Assembly (NCBI GenBank): GCA_002404375.1
Contig: DHJO01000196.1
Span: forward strand, 1 to 13,672
Direction: 5' to 3'
Origin: Gemmatimonadales bacterium UBA4718
GTDB lineage: Bacteria; Gemmatimonadota; Gemmatimonadetes; Gemmatimonadales; Gemmatimonadaceae
DNA length: 13,672 nucleotides
Shown here: one piece after another, positions 6,744-13,672 of the stretch
Numbering within the stretch: position 1 is the stretch's first letter
Layout: every line of letters begins with the position of its first letter
Notes under the pieces: model-generated
Database searches by the model: none
Told to the model about the DNA's origin: nothing
Seen by the model: the letters and a program-made list of their open reading frames with translations, nothing else
Made by a program: the position numbers and the translations under genes

Positions 6744-8123
6744 ATGAAGGGCAAGTTGCCCTCTTCCTCCGCTCTGACCCGCCCCCTGAAGCCAGTCGGC
6801 GACTTTCTGCAGCGCATGCTGCGGAGGTCCAGGCCGCGCCCGTCCGCAGACGTCCCACCTGCCCCTCCCCCTGCCCCCCGGAACGGCTCGGACACCGAGC
6901 GGCGACTCAGCTTCATGCTGGAGTCAGTGCCGGTCAATCTGTGGTCCACCGACGCGCGGCTCAACATCACCTTCTCGCAGGGAGCGGGTCTCAATCTGAT
7001 CGGGACGAGCGGCAGCGATCAGGTGGGGATGACGCTGTACGAAGTGCTGAAGACCAGAGACCCGGGATTTACTCCGCTCGCCGCGCATCTTCGAGCCCTG
7101 CAGGGCGAGCTGGTGCGGTACGAAGTCGATTGGCGCGGGAGATCCTTCGAGACGCGCGTCGAGCCCCTGCGCAGTGCCGACGGGCACATCTCGGGAACGG
7201 TCGGGATCGCGATCGACATCACAGATCGGAAGACCCTCTACGATGCGGTCGAGAAACAGAACGTGTACTTCGCGTCCCTGTTCGAAGGCGCGCCGGAGGC
7301 GATCGCGATCCTCGATGAGCACGATCGGATAATGCGCATAAACGGCCAGTTCACAACGTTGTTCGGCTACTCGGACGAAGAGGCCATTGGCGAAGTCATC
7401 AACGACCTCATAGTTCCGGAAGAGTTCGCCGAAGAGGGACAAACGCTTTGCACAAAAGTCTCGGCGGGCGAAAACATCAGGGCTGAGTCACTCCGCCGTC
7501 ACAAGGATGGCCACACCTTCTGGGTTTCGATCTCTGCGACGCGATTCAGCGCCCGGGACGAGCCGGGCAAGGTCTACGCGATGTACCAGGATATCTCCGC
7601 CAGAAAGCGTACCGAGGATGACCTGCGCGCACTGCTTATGGTGGACGAGCTTACAGATCTTCCGAACCGCCGCGCCTTCATCACGCTATCTGAGCAAACG
7701 CTCAAGCTGGCGGTCCGCATGGAACGCGACGTCCTGATGATTTTCATCGACGTCGATCACCTCAAGTACATCAACGACACCTGGGGACATCTTGCGGGCG
7801 ATCGAGCGCTCATCGACACCGCGCGCGTATTGAAGGAGAGCTGCCGCGAGGCGGACATTCTAGCGAGGCTCGGCGGCGATGAGTTCGTCGCACTCATGAT
7901 CGTGGATTCCGATCAGACCGCGGAGCTGGTCTGTGACCGGATTAAGGCCCGGGTCGAGGCACACAACCTCGAGACGCCGCGCGGACACCCGCTATCGCTG
8001 AGCGTTGGTGCTACGCGGACCAACTCCGAGGGAACGATGCTGGCGGATTTGCTGGCTCAGGCGGACACTGCGCTGTACGAGCAGAAGCGGGGACGCGGCC
8101 GCCCTCAAGCGCTCTCGCGATAG
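6744..8123 (+). CDS. Diguanylate cyclase, PAS-PAS-GGDEF
   Basis: The protein makes cyclic di-GMP from two GTP. From ATG at 6744 it has 459 residues. A basic, Pro-rich N-terminus (PPAPPPAP about 38-45) leads to PAS domain 1 (about 54-165, ending GIAIDITDRK), PAS domain 2 (about 172-290, starting SLFEGAPEAIAILDE and ending AMYQDISARKR) and GGDEF domain (about 298-455). The active-site motif is canonical GGDEF at residues 377-381. The inhibitory I-site RxxD (READ) lies exactly five residues before it, so product inhibition is expected. No membrane segment or signal peptide is visible, so it is a soluble sensor with an unknown PAS ligand. An in-frame GTG at 6687 would add 19 residues, but ATG is preferred because a purine-rich GGTGAG precedes it. 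The 3' end overlaps the convergent gene by 19 nt. Confidence 0.95.
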   Translation: MKGKLPSSSALTRPLKPVGDFLQRMLRRSRPRPSADVPPAPPPAPRNGSDTERRLSFMLESVPVNLWSTDARLNITFSQGAGLNLIGTSGSDQVGMTLYEVLKTRDPGFTPLAAHLRALQGELVRYEVDWRGRSFETRVEPLRSADGHISGTVGIAIDITDRKTLYDAVEKQNVYFASLFEGAPEAIAILDEHDRIMRINGQFTTLFGYSDEEAIGEVINDLIVPEEFAEEGQTLCTKVSAGENIRAESLRRHKDGHTFWVSISATRFSARDEPGKVYAMYQDISARKRTEDDLRALLMVDELTDLPNRRAFITLSEQTLKLAVRMERDVLMIFIDVDHLKYINDTWGHLAGDRALIDTARVLKESCREADILARLGGDEFVALMIVDSDQTAELVCDRIKARVEAHNLETPRGHPLSLSVGATRTNSEGTMLADLLAQADTALYEQKRGRGRPQALSR

Positions 8124-8437
8124 TACTCGGCGAGGCACCAGGTCACCATATCGGCGAGGAGCACCTGGGTGCGCTCGGAAGACGGAAAGCGGGCCCCGAT
8201 CTCGTGCACCATATTCTGAGCCGCCCGCACCACACCGTCGCCCGTTTCGCCGGCCTCCTTCATCTCCGACACGTACGTGCAGGCCGCGGCCTGCAGATCT
8301 TCCTTCGAGTACACCCCAGCCGAGAAAACAGCCGCGAGCGCTTTGGCGAGATTAATGTAAGCCTTGCTTTGCGCATTGCGCGCGGCTCTCTCGTCGCGCT
8401 TGGATCCGGCTCGCTGGCGCTCAGGGCGACCTGTCAT
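8105..8437 (-). CDS. Hypothetical small helical protein
   Basis: I do not recognise this 110-residue protein. It has a charged N-terminus (about 22 residues rich in Arg), then helical-looking sequence YINLAKALAAVFSAGVYSKEDLQAA, and ends LADMVTWCLAEYYRESA. There is no signal peptide or membrane segment. Two Cys are present (in AACTY and TWCLA). The codons show the strong G/C third-position bias of its neighbours, which supports a real gene over the opposite-strand ORFs here. No good Shine-Dalgarno sequence precedes the ATG. It lies 47 nt after the stop of sodC in the same direction, so it may be the last gene of that operon, and its 3' end overlaps the diguanylate cyclase gene by 19 nt. Confidence 0.68.
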   Translation of the reverse strand: MTGRPERQRAGSKRDERAARNAQSKAYINLAKALAAVFSAGVYSKEDLQAAACTYVSEMKEAGETGDGVVRAAQNMVHEIGARFPSSERTQVLLADMVTWCLAEYYRESA

Positions 8438-8484
8438 GGGTGGAACGTGCGAACGGGCGCCCCGAGTGTCAAGAGAAATTCGAG

Positions 8485-9042
8485 CTAGGGGAGCGCTCGG
8501 ACCACCCCGCAGGCGATCCGCTGCCCACTGTTCCCCGCAGGCTGCGAAACCTGATCGTCGGCGTTCGCGTGAACGACAATAGAGCTTCCGTCCGCGTCGA
8601 AGAGCGAAAGGGTTCCCGGAGTGAGGGTGACGCGATTCGTGCTGAAAGCAACCTTTCCCACACCATTTGCCGGAATGACAATGTTCGGTGCGTCACCGGC
8701 ATGCGGCCCAGACGGATTATTCAACCCGTGCTGCTTTCCTAGCGGGTTGTAGTGCGCGCCGGCTGTCGAAAAGGCCGTGGCACCCCCCTCGCATTTTGCC
8801 ACCTCGTGGAAATGGATGCCGTGCGTGCCAGCTGGCAGAGCGAGACTCGCGATATCGACGTTCACCAACCCATTCGCGTCCTGCCAGAGTTCAGCGGTGC
8901 CGACCGGAGCGCCGTTGATGTCGTACATGATCGCGCTCGCTCGAGAAACAGCGTTGGCCATGCGCGAGGCCGATGCGCAGGCACCGCAGAGTGCGATCGC
9001 GACGATGAAGGTGAATGCTACGTGCTTGTTGGGGAGTCTCAT
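8485..9042 (-). CDS. sodC: Cu/Zn superoxide dismutase (SodC), exported
   Basis: The 185-residue enzyme disproportionates superoxide to oxygen and hydrogen peroxide outside the cytoplasm. An export signal covers about residues 1-25 (MRLPNKHVAFTFIVAIALCGAC). Cys19 and Cys22 are not in an ideal lipobox, so it may be periplasmic or lipid-anchored. All metal ligands are present: copper His77 and His79 (GIHFHE), bridging His97 (AGAH), zinc His105, His114 and Asp117 (GPHAGD), and copper His158. The disulfide pair Cys84/Cys178 and the active-site Arg175 (GNSGQRIACGVV) are also there, so the enzyme should be fully active. GGAG lies 8 nt before the ATG. It starts 34 nt after the stop of the plug-domain gene and is followed at 47 nt by a small hypothetical gene. 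Confidence 0.96.
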   Translation of the reverse strand: MRLPNKHVAFTFIVAIALCGACASASRMANAVSRASAIMYDINGAPVGTAELWQDANGLVNVDIASLALPAGTHGIHFHEVAKCEGGATAFSTAGAHYNPLGKQHGLNNPSGPHAGDAPNIVIPANGVGKVAFSTNRVTLTPGTLSLFDADGSSIVVHANADDQVSQPAGNSGQRIACGVVRALP

Positions 9043-9076
9043 CTTACGCTCCGTCTAGAGGTAGTAGTTCCTGGCG

Positions 9077-10495
9077 CTAACGATCGCGGATCTTGAACCG
9101 GGTCCAGAGAACGATCGTCGTGCAGTTCCCCATCCCGCGCGAAAATTGAGCCGGAACCTGCGAACCCTGATAAACTTCCACGGCCACGACTTCGTTCGCG
9201 TTCACGAATTGATTGACGTCGCCCGGCTCCGCCGACTGCCATGGCATGTCGTCGACCCAGTACTGGACGCAATCCCCCAGGCCCACGTTGCGTGAGCTCG
9301 AGACGACGTCGCCGTCCGGTGAGCTCGTGACACGCAGGCCCGGAACCGTTCGAAGAATATCGGTCACGAGGCTCGGATGTCTGTCCTTGAGCTGGTCGGG
9401 GCTAATGTAGTATCCCTGACCCGTATTTTTTCGCTGCGCGAATCCCACGCGGTCGAGGTTCGCCGCGCGCCGCGCATTCACGACTACCGGCTCGATCATC
9501 GCCACGAACTTGGGCAGCTTGATCGTTACGCGTTGCGCCTGCCGCGAAGTCAGATCCACGGCCACCGTTTGCGCGCCGAAGCCAAGATGGCGCGCCAGAA
9601 GGACCTGGCTGCCCGAAGGCAGCTTCGTCATCGTGAATTCGCCCTTGTCGTTGGTCAGGGCCACCTGGTCCGTACCAACCACTTCGACCCTGCTCCCGGC
9701 GTTCGTACCTGCGCCCTCGAGCACGACGCGACCGGAGACCGTCGCGTTTCCGACTTTCGCTCCGGAGTCTATTCTGGATAACAGCAGGGTGCGGGCGAAC
9801 AGCTCGGACTCCTCCTCACCCAGTGCGATCGGGATCTCGGCGGTAACGGACTTGCCGCGTTTGGCCTGGAGTGTTGCCTGCATGGAGTTGGGCAATCCGC
9901 AAATTCGAAAAGCCCCGGTTGCGTCGGTGCTGTCGTAAACCACGTGTGGTGTTCGTCGCACGCCGGTTTCTTTGGATACGTCGATCTGCGACCACGCGAT
10001 CGAGACTTCGGCGCCGGCTACCGGCAGAAGCGTCTCCGGATCATGTACCTGTCCAATCACCGCGGAAGTGCCCTGCGCGCGGGGACGAACCGGACACGCT
10101 CGATGAATGATAGTAGCCGCCGAGGGGACAGCCAGAACGATGAAGGTGGCGCTGTCGGGGCCGATGTGAAATGGCTTGGTCGCGAGCGTAAGACCGAGAG
10201 TGTCCAGAAGCGGGTGAAAAACACCAACCTGGTACGTCCCCGGCGGAAGACTGTCGATCCGGAATTTGCCGAGGGAATCGGTGACGACCGTGGCCTTTGC
10301 TCCATCGATCATCACATCCGCGCCCGTCAGAAATCGGCCGTTCAGACTATCGAGGACGACGCCGGCAATCTGGGCTGTTCCCGCTTTGCCGGTCGCGGCT
10401 GGTATCGCCGCAGGTTTCTTCTGAGCGCCCAATTGCTCGCCGGCGAAGAGAACAGCGAGCACTGAAAGCAGTCGAACTGTGCCTGCTAATCGCAT
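9077..10495 (-). CDS. Carboxypeptidase-regulatory-domain protein with C-terminal TonB plug domain, no barrel
   Basis: This is a 472-residue exported protein of unknown function. The signal peptide (residues 1-25) ends FAGEQLGAQ. Three carboxypeptidase-regulatory-like beta-sandwich domains follow, at about 40-120 (IAGVVLDSLNGRFLTGADV), 142-230 (VIGQVHDPETLLPVAGAEV) and 250-330 (VSGRVVLEGAGTNAGSRVEV). A plug domain of the TonB-dependent receptor type covers about 360-465 (DILRTVPGLRV, then YWVDDMPW and VAVEVYQG). The protein stops right after the plug at CTTIVLWTR, with no beta-barrel. Two plug Cys (GDCVQYW and GNCTTIV) could pair in a disulfide. Start: the TTG at 10498 is possible, but ATG at 10495 forms TGATG with the stop of the upstream gene and has GGAAGA a few nt upstream, so it is preferred. 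Barrel-less plugs of this kind are, as I recall, frequent in Gemmatimonadota. Confidence 0.85.
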   Translation of the reverse strand: MRLAGTVRLLSVLAVLFAGEQLGAQKKPAAIPAATGKAGTAQIAGVVLDSLNGRFLTGADVMIDGAKATVVTDSLGKFRIDSLPPGTYQVGVFHPLLDTLGLTLATKPFHIGPDSATFIVLAVPSAATIIHRACPVRPRAQGTSAVIGQVHDPETLLPVAGAEVSIAWSQIDVSKETGVRRTPHVVYDSTDATGAFRICGLPNSMQATLQAKRGKSVTAEIPIALGEEESELFARTLLLSRIDSGAKVGNATVSGRVVLEGAGTNAGSRVEVVGTDQVALTNDKGEFTMTKLPSGSQVLLARHLGFGAQTVAVDLTSRQAQRVTIKLPKFVAMIEPVVVNARRAANLDRVGFAQRKNTGQGYYISPDQLKDRHPSLVTDILRTVPGLRVTSSPDGDVVSSSRNVGLGDCVQYWVDDMPWQSAEPGDVNQFVNANEVVAVEVYQGSQVPAQFSRGMGNCTTIVLWTRFKIRDR

Positions 10496-11007
10496 CAATC
10501 TTCCAAAGCGGGTTCGTATGCTGTTTCCGGCTGCGGAGCCAGGTGGCTGTTTCCGCTGATCAAACGCGCGCAGGTATTCCAGCGAAGAATGGCGTCGTCG
10601 TTGCCCGGTGGGCGAATGGCTTCGGCGCGCTCGTACCAGCTCATTGCTTCGCGGAGCGCGTCATAGGCCATGGCGCCGCTTCCCATCCCTCCGCGGTGCA
10701 GCAGCGCCTGGCCGCTTCTCTCGGACGCTATGCCGGTGTAGTATGCGCGCTGGTAGGCATCGGTAATCCGTGGCAGCGTCTCGCGCACGGTTTTCATCGC
10801 GTGTCCGTGTCCTTCGACGAGCTGATCGGTCAGCGCGAGCACGAACATCACCAGCACCTGTTGGTTTGCCGGGTCGATCTCCAGAATGTCACGGCAAATG
10901 CTCTCCGCTGCCCACGACTGGTTGATGAGACGATACCTCTCCGCCTTCTGAATCGCCCGCGGAATGGCTTCCCTGGAAATCGGCTTGAGCTTGAACTCTT
11001 CCCTCAT
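10495..11007 (-). CDS. TPR-like helical protein coupled to sdhB
   Basis: This 170-residue protein is soluble, with no signal peptide. Two stretches look like tetratricopeptide helices: AERYRLINQSWAAESICRDILEIDPANQQ (about 22-50, with the typical ending IDPAN) and ALREAMSWYERAEAIRPPGNDDA (about 116-138). A conserved-looking linker (RAYYTGIASERSGQALLHRG) lies between them. TPR folds bind other proteins, so a role in assembly or scaffolding is possible but unproven. Its ATG overlaps the sdhB stop as ATGA (11007-11004), and its own TGA overlaps the next ATG by 1 nt, so it is translated together with succinate dehydrogenase. It is not one of the known Sdh subunits or the SdhE/SdhAF assembly factors by sequence. 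Confidence 0.82.
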   Translation of the reverse strand: MREEFKLKPISREAIPRAIQKAERYRLINQSWAAESICRDILEIDPANQQVLVMFVLALTDQLVEGHGHAMKTVRETLPRITDAYQRAYYTGIASERSGQALLHRGGMGSGAMAYDALREAMSWYERAEAIRPPGNDDAILRWNTCARLISGNSHLAPQPETAYEPALED

Positions 11008-11921
11008 CTGAGGCCACCCGATGTTGTCCGTTCGTTCTCCGGTCGCACTGTTTTCTTACCCCGCATGAGGCGAACCAGTTTCCGGAGCGGGTCATAGTAC
11101 TGATCGGCCACGCGCTCCTTGAGCGGGATGATCGCGTTGTCGGTGATGGTGATGTGTTCCGGGCAAACTTTGGTGCAGCACTTCGTGATGTTGCAGTAGC
11201 CGATGCCGTGGCTGTCCTTCAGGTCAGTCGTTCGGTCCAGAGCGTCGAGAGGATGCATCTCCAGCTGCGCTGCGTGGACGAGCAGCCGTGGGCCCACGAA
11301 CTGTTCGTGCAGCTGGTGATCCCGCAATACGTGACACACGTCCTGACACAGGAAGCATTCAATGCACTTCCGGAATTCCTGAACGCGATCGGCGTCCGAC
11401 TGCTGCATGCGCCACGTTCCATCCGGCGCATCGGGCGGGCGCGGCGTGAATTTCCGGATCCGCGTCTTGGCGCGGAAGTTCGACGAAACGTCGGTCACCA
11501 GATCGCGCACCAGCGGAAAAGCGCGCATCGGCTCGACGGTCACCGGCTCCGACAGATTCAGCTCGCTCAAGCGCGTCATGCACATGAGACGGGGGGTTCC
11601 GTTGATCTCCGCCGAGCACGACCCGCACTTCCCCGCTTTGCAGTTCCATCGGACAGCGAGGTCCGTGGCGCTCTCCGACTGGATCTGATGAATCGCATCG
11701 AGCACGACCATCCCTTCGGAGACACTCGTCGTGTACGTCTCGAGGCGTCCGGATGGCCCGGAGCCCCTCCAAACCTCGAAGCTCGCGGTGCGCGTCGCGC
11801 TGCCGGCGCTGGTATCGGTCCGCGCGGCAGCGCGCTGTCCACTGGCGACGATGTTGCTGGCGAAAGTCTTCGCGGGCGCCGAGCCGGCCGTCTTCTCGCG
11901 ACCGCTTTGACCGGCGTCCAT
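11004..11921 (-). CDS. sdhB: Succinate dehydrogenase/fumarate reductase iron-sulfur subunit, Sdh1-like
   Basis: The 305-residue electron-transfer subunit moves electrons from the flavoprotein to the membrane anchor. The [2Fe-2S] ligands are C94, C99, C102 and C114 (NCKAGKCGSC and LMC). The [4Fe-4S]/[3Fe-4S] Cys are C186, C189, C192 and C196 (CIECFLCQDVC), then C243, C249 and C253 (CNITKCCTKVCPEH). The wording of these motifs, along with VRWNCKAGKCGSCSAEING and ITDNAIIPLKERVAD, is close to mycobacterial Sdh1 (Rv0247c as I recall it) rather than to the E. coli or Bacillus proteins. The first 45 or so residues are an extra Ala/Ser/Thr/Gly-rich extension before the ferredoxin fold. The start is supported by a 1-nt overlap (TAATG) with sdhA and a strong ribosome binding site. 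The C-terminus overlaps the TPR gene by 4 nt. Confidence 0.95.
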   Translation of the reverse strand: MDAGQSGREKTAGSAPAKTFASNIVASGQRAAARTDTSAGSATRTASFEVWRGSGPSGRLETYTTSVSEGMVVLDAIHQIQSESATDLAVRWNCKAGKCGSCSAEINGTPRLMCMTRLSELNLSEPVTVEPMRAFPLVRDLVTDVSSNFRAKTRIRKFTPRPPDAPDGTWRMQQSDADRVQEFRKCIECFLCQDVCHVLRDHQLHEQFVGPRLLVHAAQLEMHPLDALDRTTDLKDSHGIGYCNITKCCTKVCPEHITITDNAIIPLKERVADQYYDPLRKLVRLMRGKKTVRPENERTTSGGLR

Positions 11922-13672
11922 TACTTGTTCTCCTCGATGATCTGCTTCAGATCCGGGCGCATCTCGGGGATCGGCTCGCGCGTCACCTGCATATCGCCAC
12001 CAGGTCCCCTGCGAATGACAATGTTGAATTTCCCATAGGCCGGATCCTTGGCCGGAAAGTCATCGCGAAAATGCCCGCCGCGACTCTCTTTTCTCTCGAG
12101 CGCGGCGCGCGCGACGATCTCGGACACGGTGAGCAGGCTCTGAAGATCCAGCGCAGTGTGCCACCCCGGATTGTACTCGCGGTTTCCCGTAACCGATACC
12201 TTCTGGACCCGCTCGCGAAGAATCTTTAGCGCGTCGAGTGCGCGGCGCATCTCAGCCTCCTTCCTCACGATCCCGACGAGGTCCTGCATCATCGCCTGGA
12301 GATCGTGCTCGACCTTGTACGGGTTTTCGCCGTCTTCCCTGTCGAATGGCTCGAGCGCCGCGCGCGCGACCTCGTCAGCGCGCCGCGAATCCACTCGCGG
12401 CGACGATTGCCTTCCGGCGAACTCGGCGGCGTATTGTCCGGCGCGCTTCCCGAACACCAGCAGGTCCGAAAGCGAGTTCCCGCCGAGACGGTTGGCGCCG
12501 TGCAGCCCCGCACCGACTTCGCCGGCGGCGAACAATCCCGGCACGGTGGACATTTGCGTGTCGCCGTCGACGCGTACTCCCCCCATCACGTAATGCGTCG
12601 TGGGTCCAACCTCCATGGGCTCGCTCGTGATGTCGATGTCGGCGAGCTGCTTGAACTGGTGGTACATGCTCGGAAGCTTCTTCTTGATGTGCTCTTCGGC
12701 GTTGGAGAGCTTCGACTTGATCCAGGATATGTCGAGAAACACGCCGCCATGCGGGCTGCCGCGCCCTTCGCGCACCTCTTTCATGATGGCGCGCGCCACG
12801 TGATCGCGCGTGAGCAATTCGGGCGGACGGCGGGCATTCTTATCGCCCTGAGTGTATCGCCAGCCTTCCTCTTCGTTGTCAGCGGTTTGATTGCGGTAGT
12901 TCTCCGGGATGTCGTCGAACATGAACCGACGGCCCTCACGGTTCACCAGGATCCCACCTTCACCCCGCACGCCTTCGGTGACGAGGATTCCGCGAACGCT
13001 TGGCGGCCAGACCATTCCCGTCGGATGGAACTGAACGAACTCCATGTCCTGGAGCGCCGCCCCGGCGTTGTAGGCGAGCGCGTGTCCATCACCGGTGTAT
13101 TCCCAGCTGTTGCTCGTTACGCTGAACGCGCGGCCAATGCCCCCGGTGGCAAGCACGACGGACTTGGCGGCGAAGAGCTTGAACCTTCCCCGCTCGCGGT
13201 CGTAGCCGAGCGCGCCAGCGATACGATTCTCATCCTTGAGGAGCGAGACGATCGTACACTCCATGTGGACGTCGATCGGCTGATAGACGGCGTAGTCCTG
13301 GAGAGTCCGGATCATCTCGAGGCCGGTGCGATCGCCGACGTGGGCGAGGCGCGGATACTTGTGTCCGCCGAAGTTGCGCTGAAGGATGCGCCCGTCTGGA
13401 GTCCGATCGAAGACGGCGCCCCAGGCCTCCAGCTCCCGCACCCGGTCCGGCGCTTCTTTCGCATGGAGCTCGGCCATTCTCCAGTTATTGAGGTACTGCC
13501 CGCCACGCATCGTGTCGGCGAAATGGACTCGCCAGTTGTCGCGATCGTCTACGTTCCCCAGCGCTGCGGCCACGCCTCCTTCGGCCATCACCGTGTGCGC
13601 CTTGCCGAGGAGCGATTTGCAGATCAGACCGACCGAAGCTCCTGAATGCGCCGCCTCGATCGCCGCGCGCAG
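11921..13672 (-). CDS. sdhA: Succinate dehydrogenase/fumarate reductase flavoprotein subunit, Sdh1-like, cut by right edge
   Basis: This FAD subunit oxidises succinate to fumarate in the respiratory chain (complex II), on the cytoplasmic side of the membrane. 583 residues are in the window. The true start, with the N-terminal dinucleotide-binding GxGxxG, lies beyond the right edge, since the frame is open to 13672 and already reads LRAAIEAAHSGASVGLICKS there. Visible features are the His that covalently holds FAD (KAHTVMAEGG, codon 13597-13595), the substrate region HPTGMVWPPSVRG, the catalytic Arg in TEGVRGEGG (codon 12967-12965), and the C-terminal FAD contacts GLFAAGEVGAGLHGANRLGGNS. QRNFGGHKYPRLAHVGDRTG and other stretches match the mycobacterial Sdh1 flavoprotein type. 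A GTG at 13591 is not the start, because family sequence continues upstream of it. The membrane anchor gene is expected just outside the window. Confidence 0.97.
   Translation of the reverse strand: MRAAIEAAHSGASVGLICKSLLGKAHTVMAEGGVAAALGNVDDRDNWRVHFADTMRGGQYLNNWRMAELHAKEAPDRVRELEAWGAVFDRTPDGRILQRNFGGHKYPRLAHVGDRTGLEMIRTLQDYAVYQPIDVHMECTIVSLLKDENRIAGALGYDRERGRFKLFAAKSVVLATGGIGRAFSVTSNSWEYTGDGHALAYNAGAALQDMEFVQFHPTGMVWPPSVRGILVTEGVRGEGGILVNREGRRFMFDDIPENYRNQTADNEEEGWRYTQGDKNARRPPELLTRDHVARAIMKEVREGRGSPHGGVFLDISWIKSKLSNAEEHIKKKLPSMYHQFKQLADIDITSEPMEVGPTTHYVMGGVRVDGDTQMSTVPGLFAAGEVGAGLHGANRLGGNSLSDLLVFGKRAGQYAAEFAGRQSSPRVDSRRADEVARAALEPFDREDGENPYKVEHDLQAMMQDLVGIVRKEAEMRRALDALKILRERVQKVSVTGNREYNPGWHTALDLQSLLTVSEIVARAALERKESRGGHFRDDFPAKDPAYGKFNIVIRRGPGGDMQVTREPIPEMRPDLKQIIEENK
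11928..11935 (-). promoter_or_regulatory. Strong ribosome binding site for sdhB
   Basis: On the minus strand GAGGAGAA ends 6 nt before the ATG at 11921 (GAGGAG ends 8 nt before), inside the last codons of sdhA. It decides the sdhB start and so supports the long N-terminal extension. Confidence 0.75.

Noticed and set aside
10297..11097. 266-residue + strand frame opposite the TPR and plug genes
   Set aside because: It spans the tight overlaps of three minus-strand genes and shows no domain or ribosome binding site of its own.
11154..12038. 294-residue + strand frame opposite sdhB
   Set aside because: It is the complement of the FeS-cluster coding sequence, and the coding signal and Cys motifs are on the minus strand.
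12305..13645. 446-residue open frame on the + strand opposite sdhA
   Set aside because: The minus strand encodes a full set of SdhA motifs here. The + frame is rich in Arg/His/Ala, with no recognisable family, as expected for the mirror of a GC-rich gene.

Overview
The window is GC-rich bacterial chromosome. It most likely comes from Gemmatimonadota or a close relative. The clues are a periplasmic protein made of carboxypeptidase-regulatory domains plus a TonB plug without a barrel, 'GAQ'-type signal-peptide ends, and a succinate dehydrogenase of the mycobacterial Sdh1 kind in an otherwise Gram-negative setting. The phylum is an inference from style, not from a marker-gene comparison.

Left part (1-4508). 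A leftward ABC exporter gene is cut by the left edge, so only its membrane domain is present. Rightward from there come two tandem small membrane proteins of the GlsB/YeaQ/YmgE (transglycosylase-associated) family and then uvrA, the damage-recognition ATPase of nucleotide excision repair. uvrA has a probable promoter lying over the stop codon of the gene before it.

Middle part (4524-8123). A leftward short-chain dehydrogenase converges on uvrA. Next come a rightward tRNA-Asn(GTT) with a strong intrinsic terminator, a leftward and clearly broken PhnB/glyoxalase-like gene (one frameshift plus one nonsense codon), a rightward exported small protein with a GANAVI motif, a terminator-like hairpin, and a PAS-PAS-GGDEF diguanylate cyclase with an intact catalytic motif and inhibitory site.

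Right part (8105-13672). All genes point leftward and are tightly packed. In order of transcription they are sdhA (5' end cut by the right edge), sdhB, a TPR-like protein, the regulatory-domain/plug protein, Cu/Zn superoxide dismutase (sodC) and a small hypothetical protein. The first four are joined by stop/start overlaps of 1, 4 and 1 nt. The last two follow after 34 and 47 nt. This looks like one operon joining a respiratory complex (itself a superoxide source) to an envelope superoxide dismutase and an uncharacterised cell-envelope protein.

I see no CRISPR array, insertion sequence, phage gene or obvious defence system. No stretch longer than 300 bases lacks a gene. Most of the window is ordinary housekeeping sequence. 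The points most worth a second look are the composition of the sdh-linked operon, the altered first zinc finger of UvrA and the fresh-looking pseudogene.
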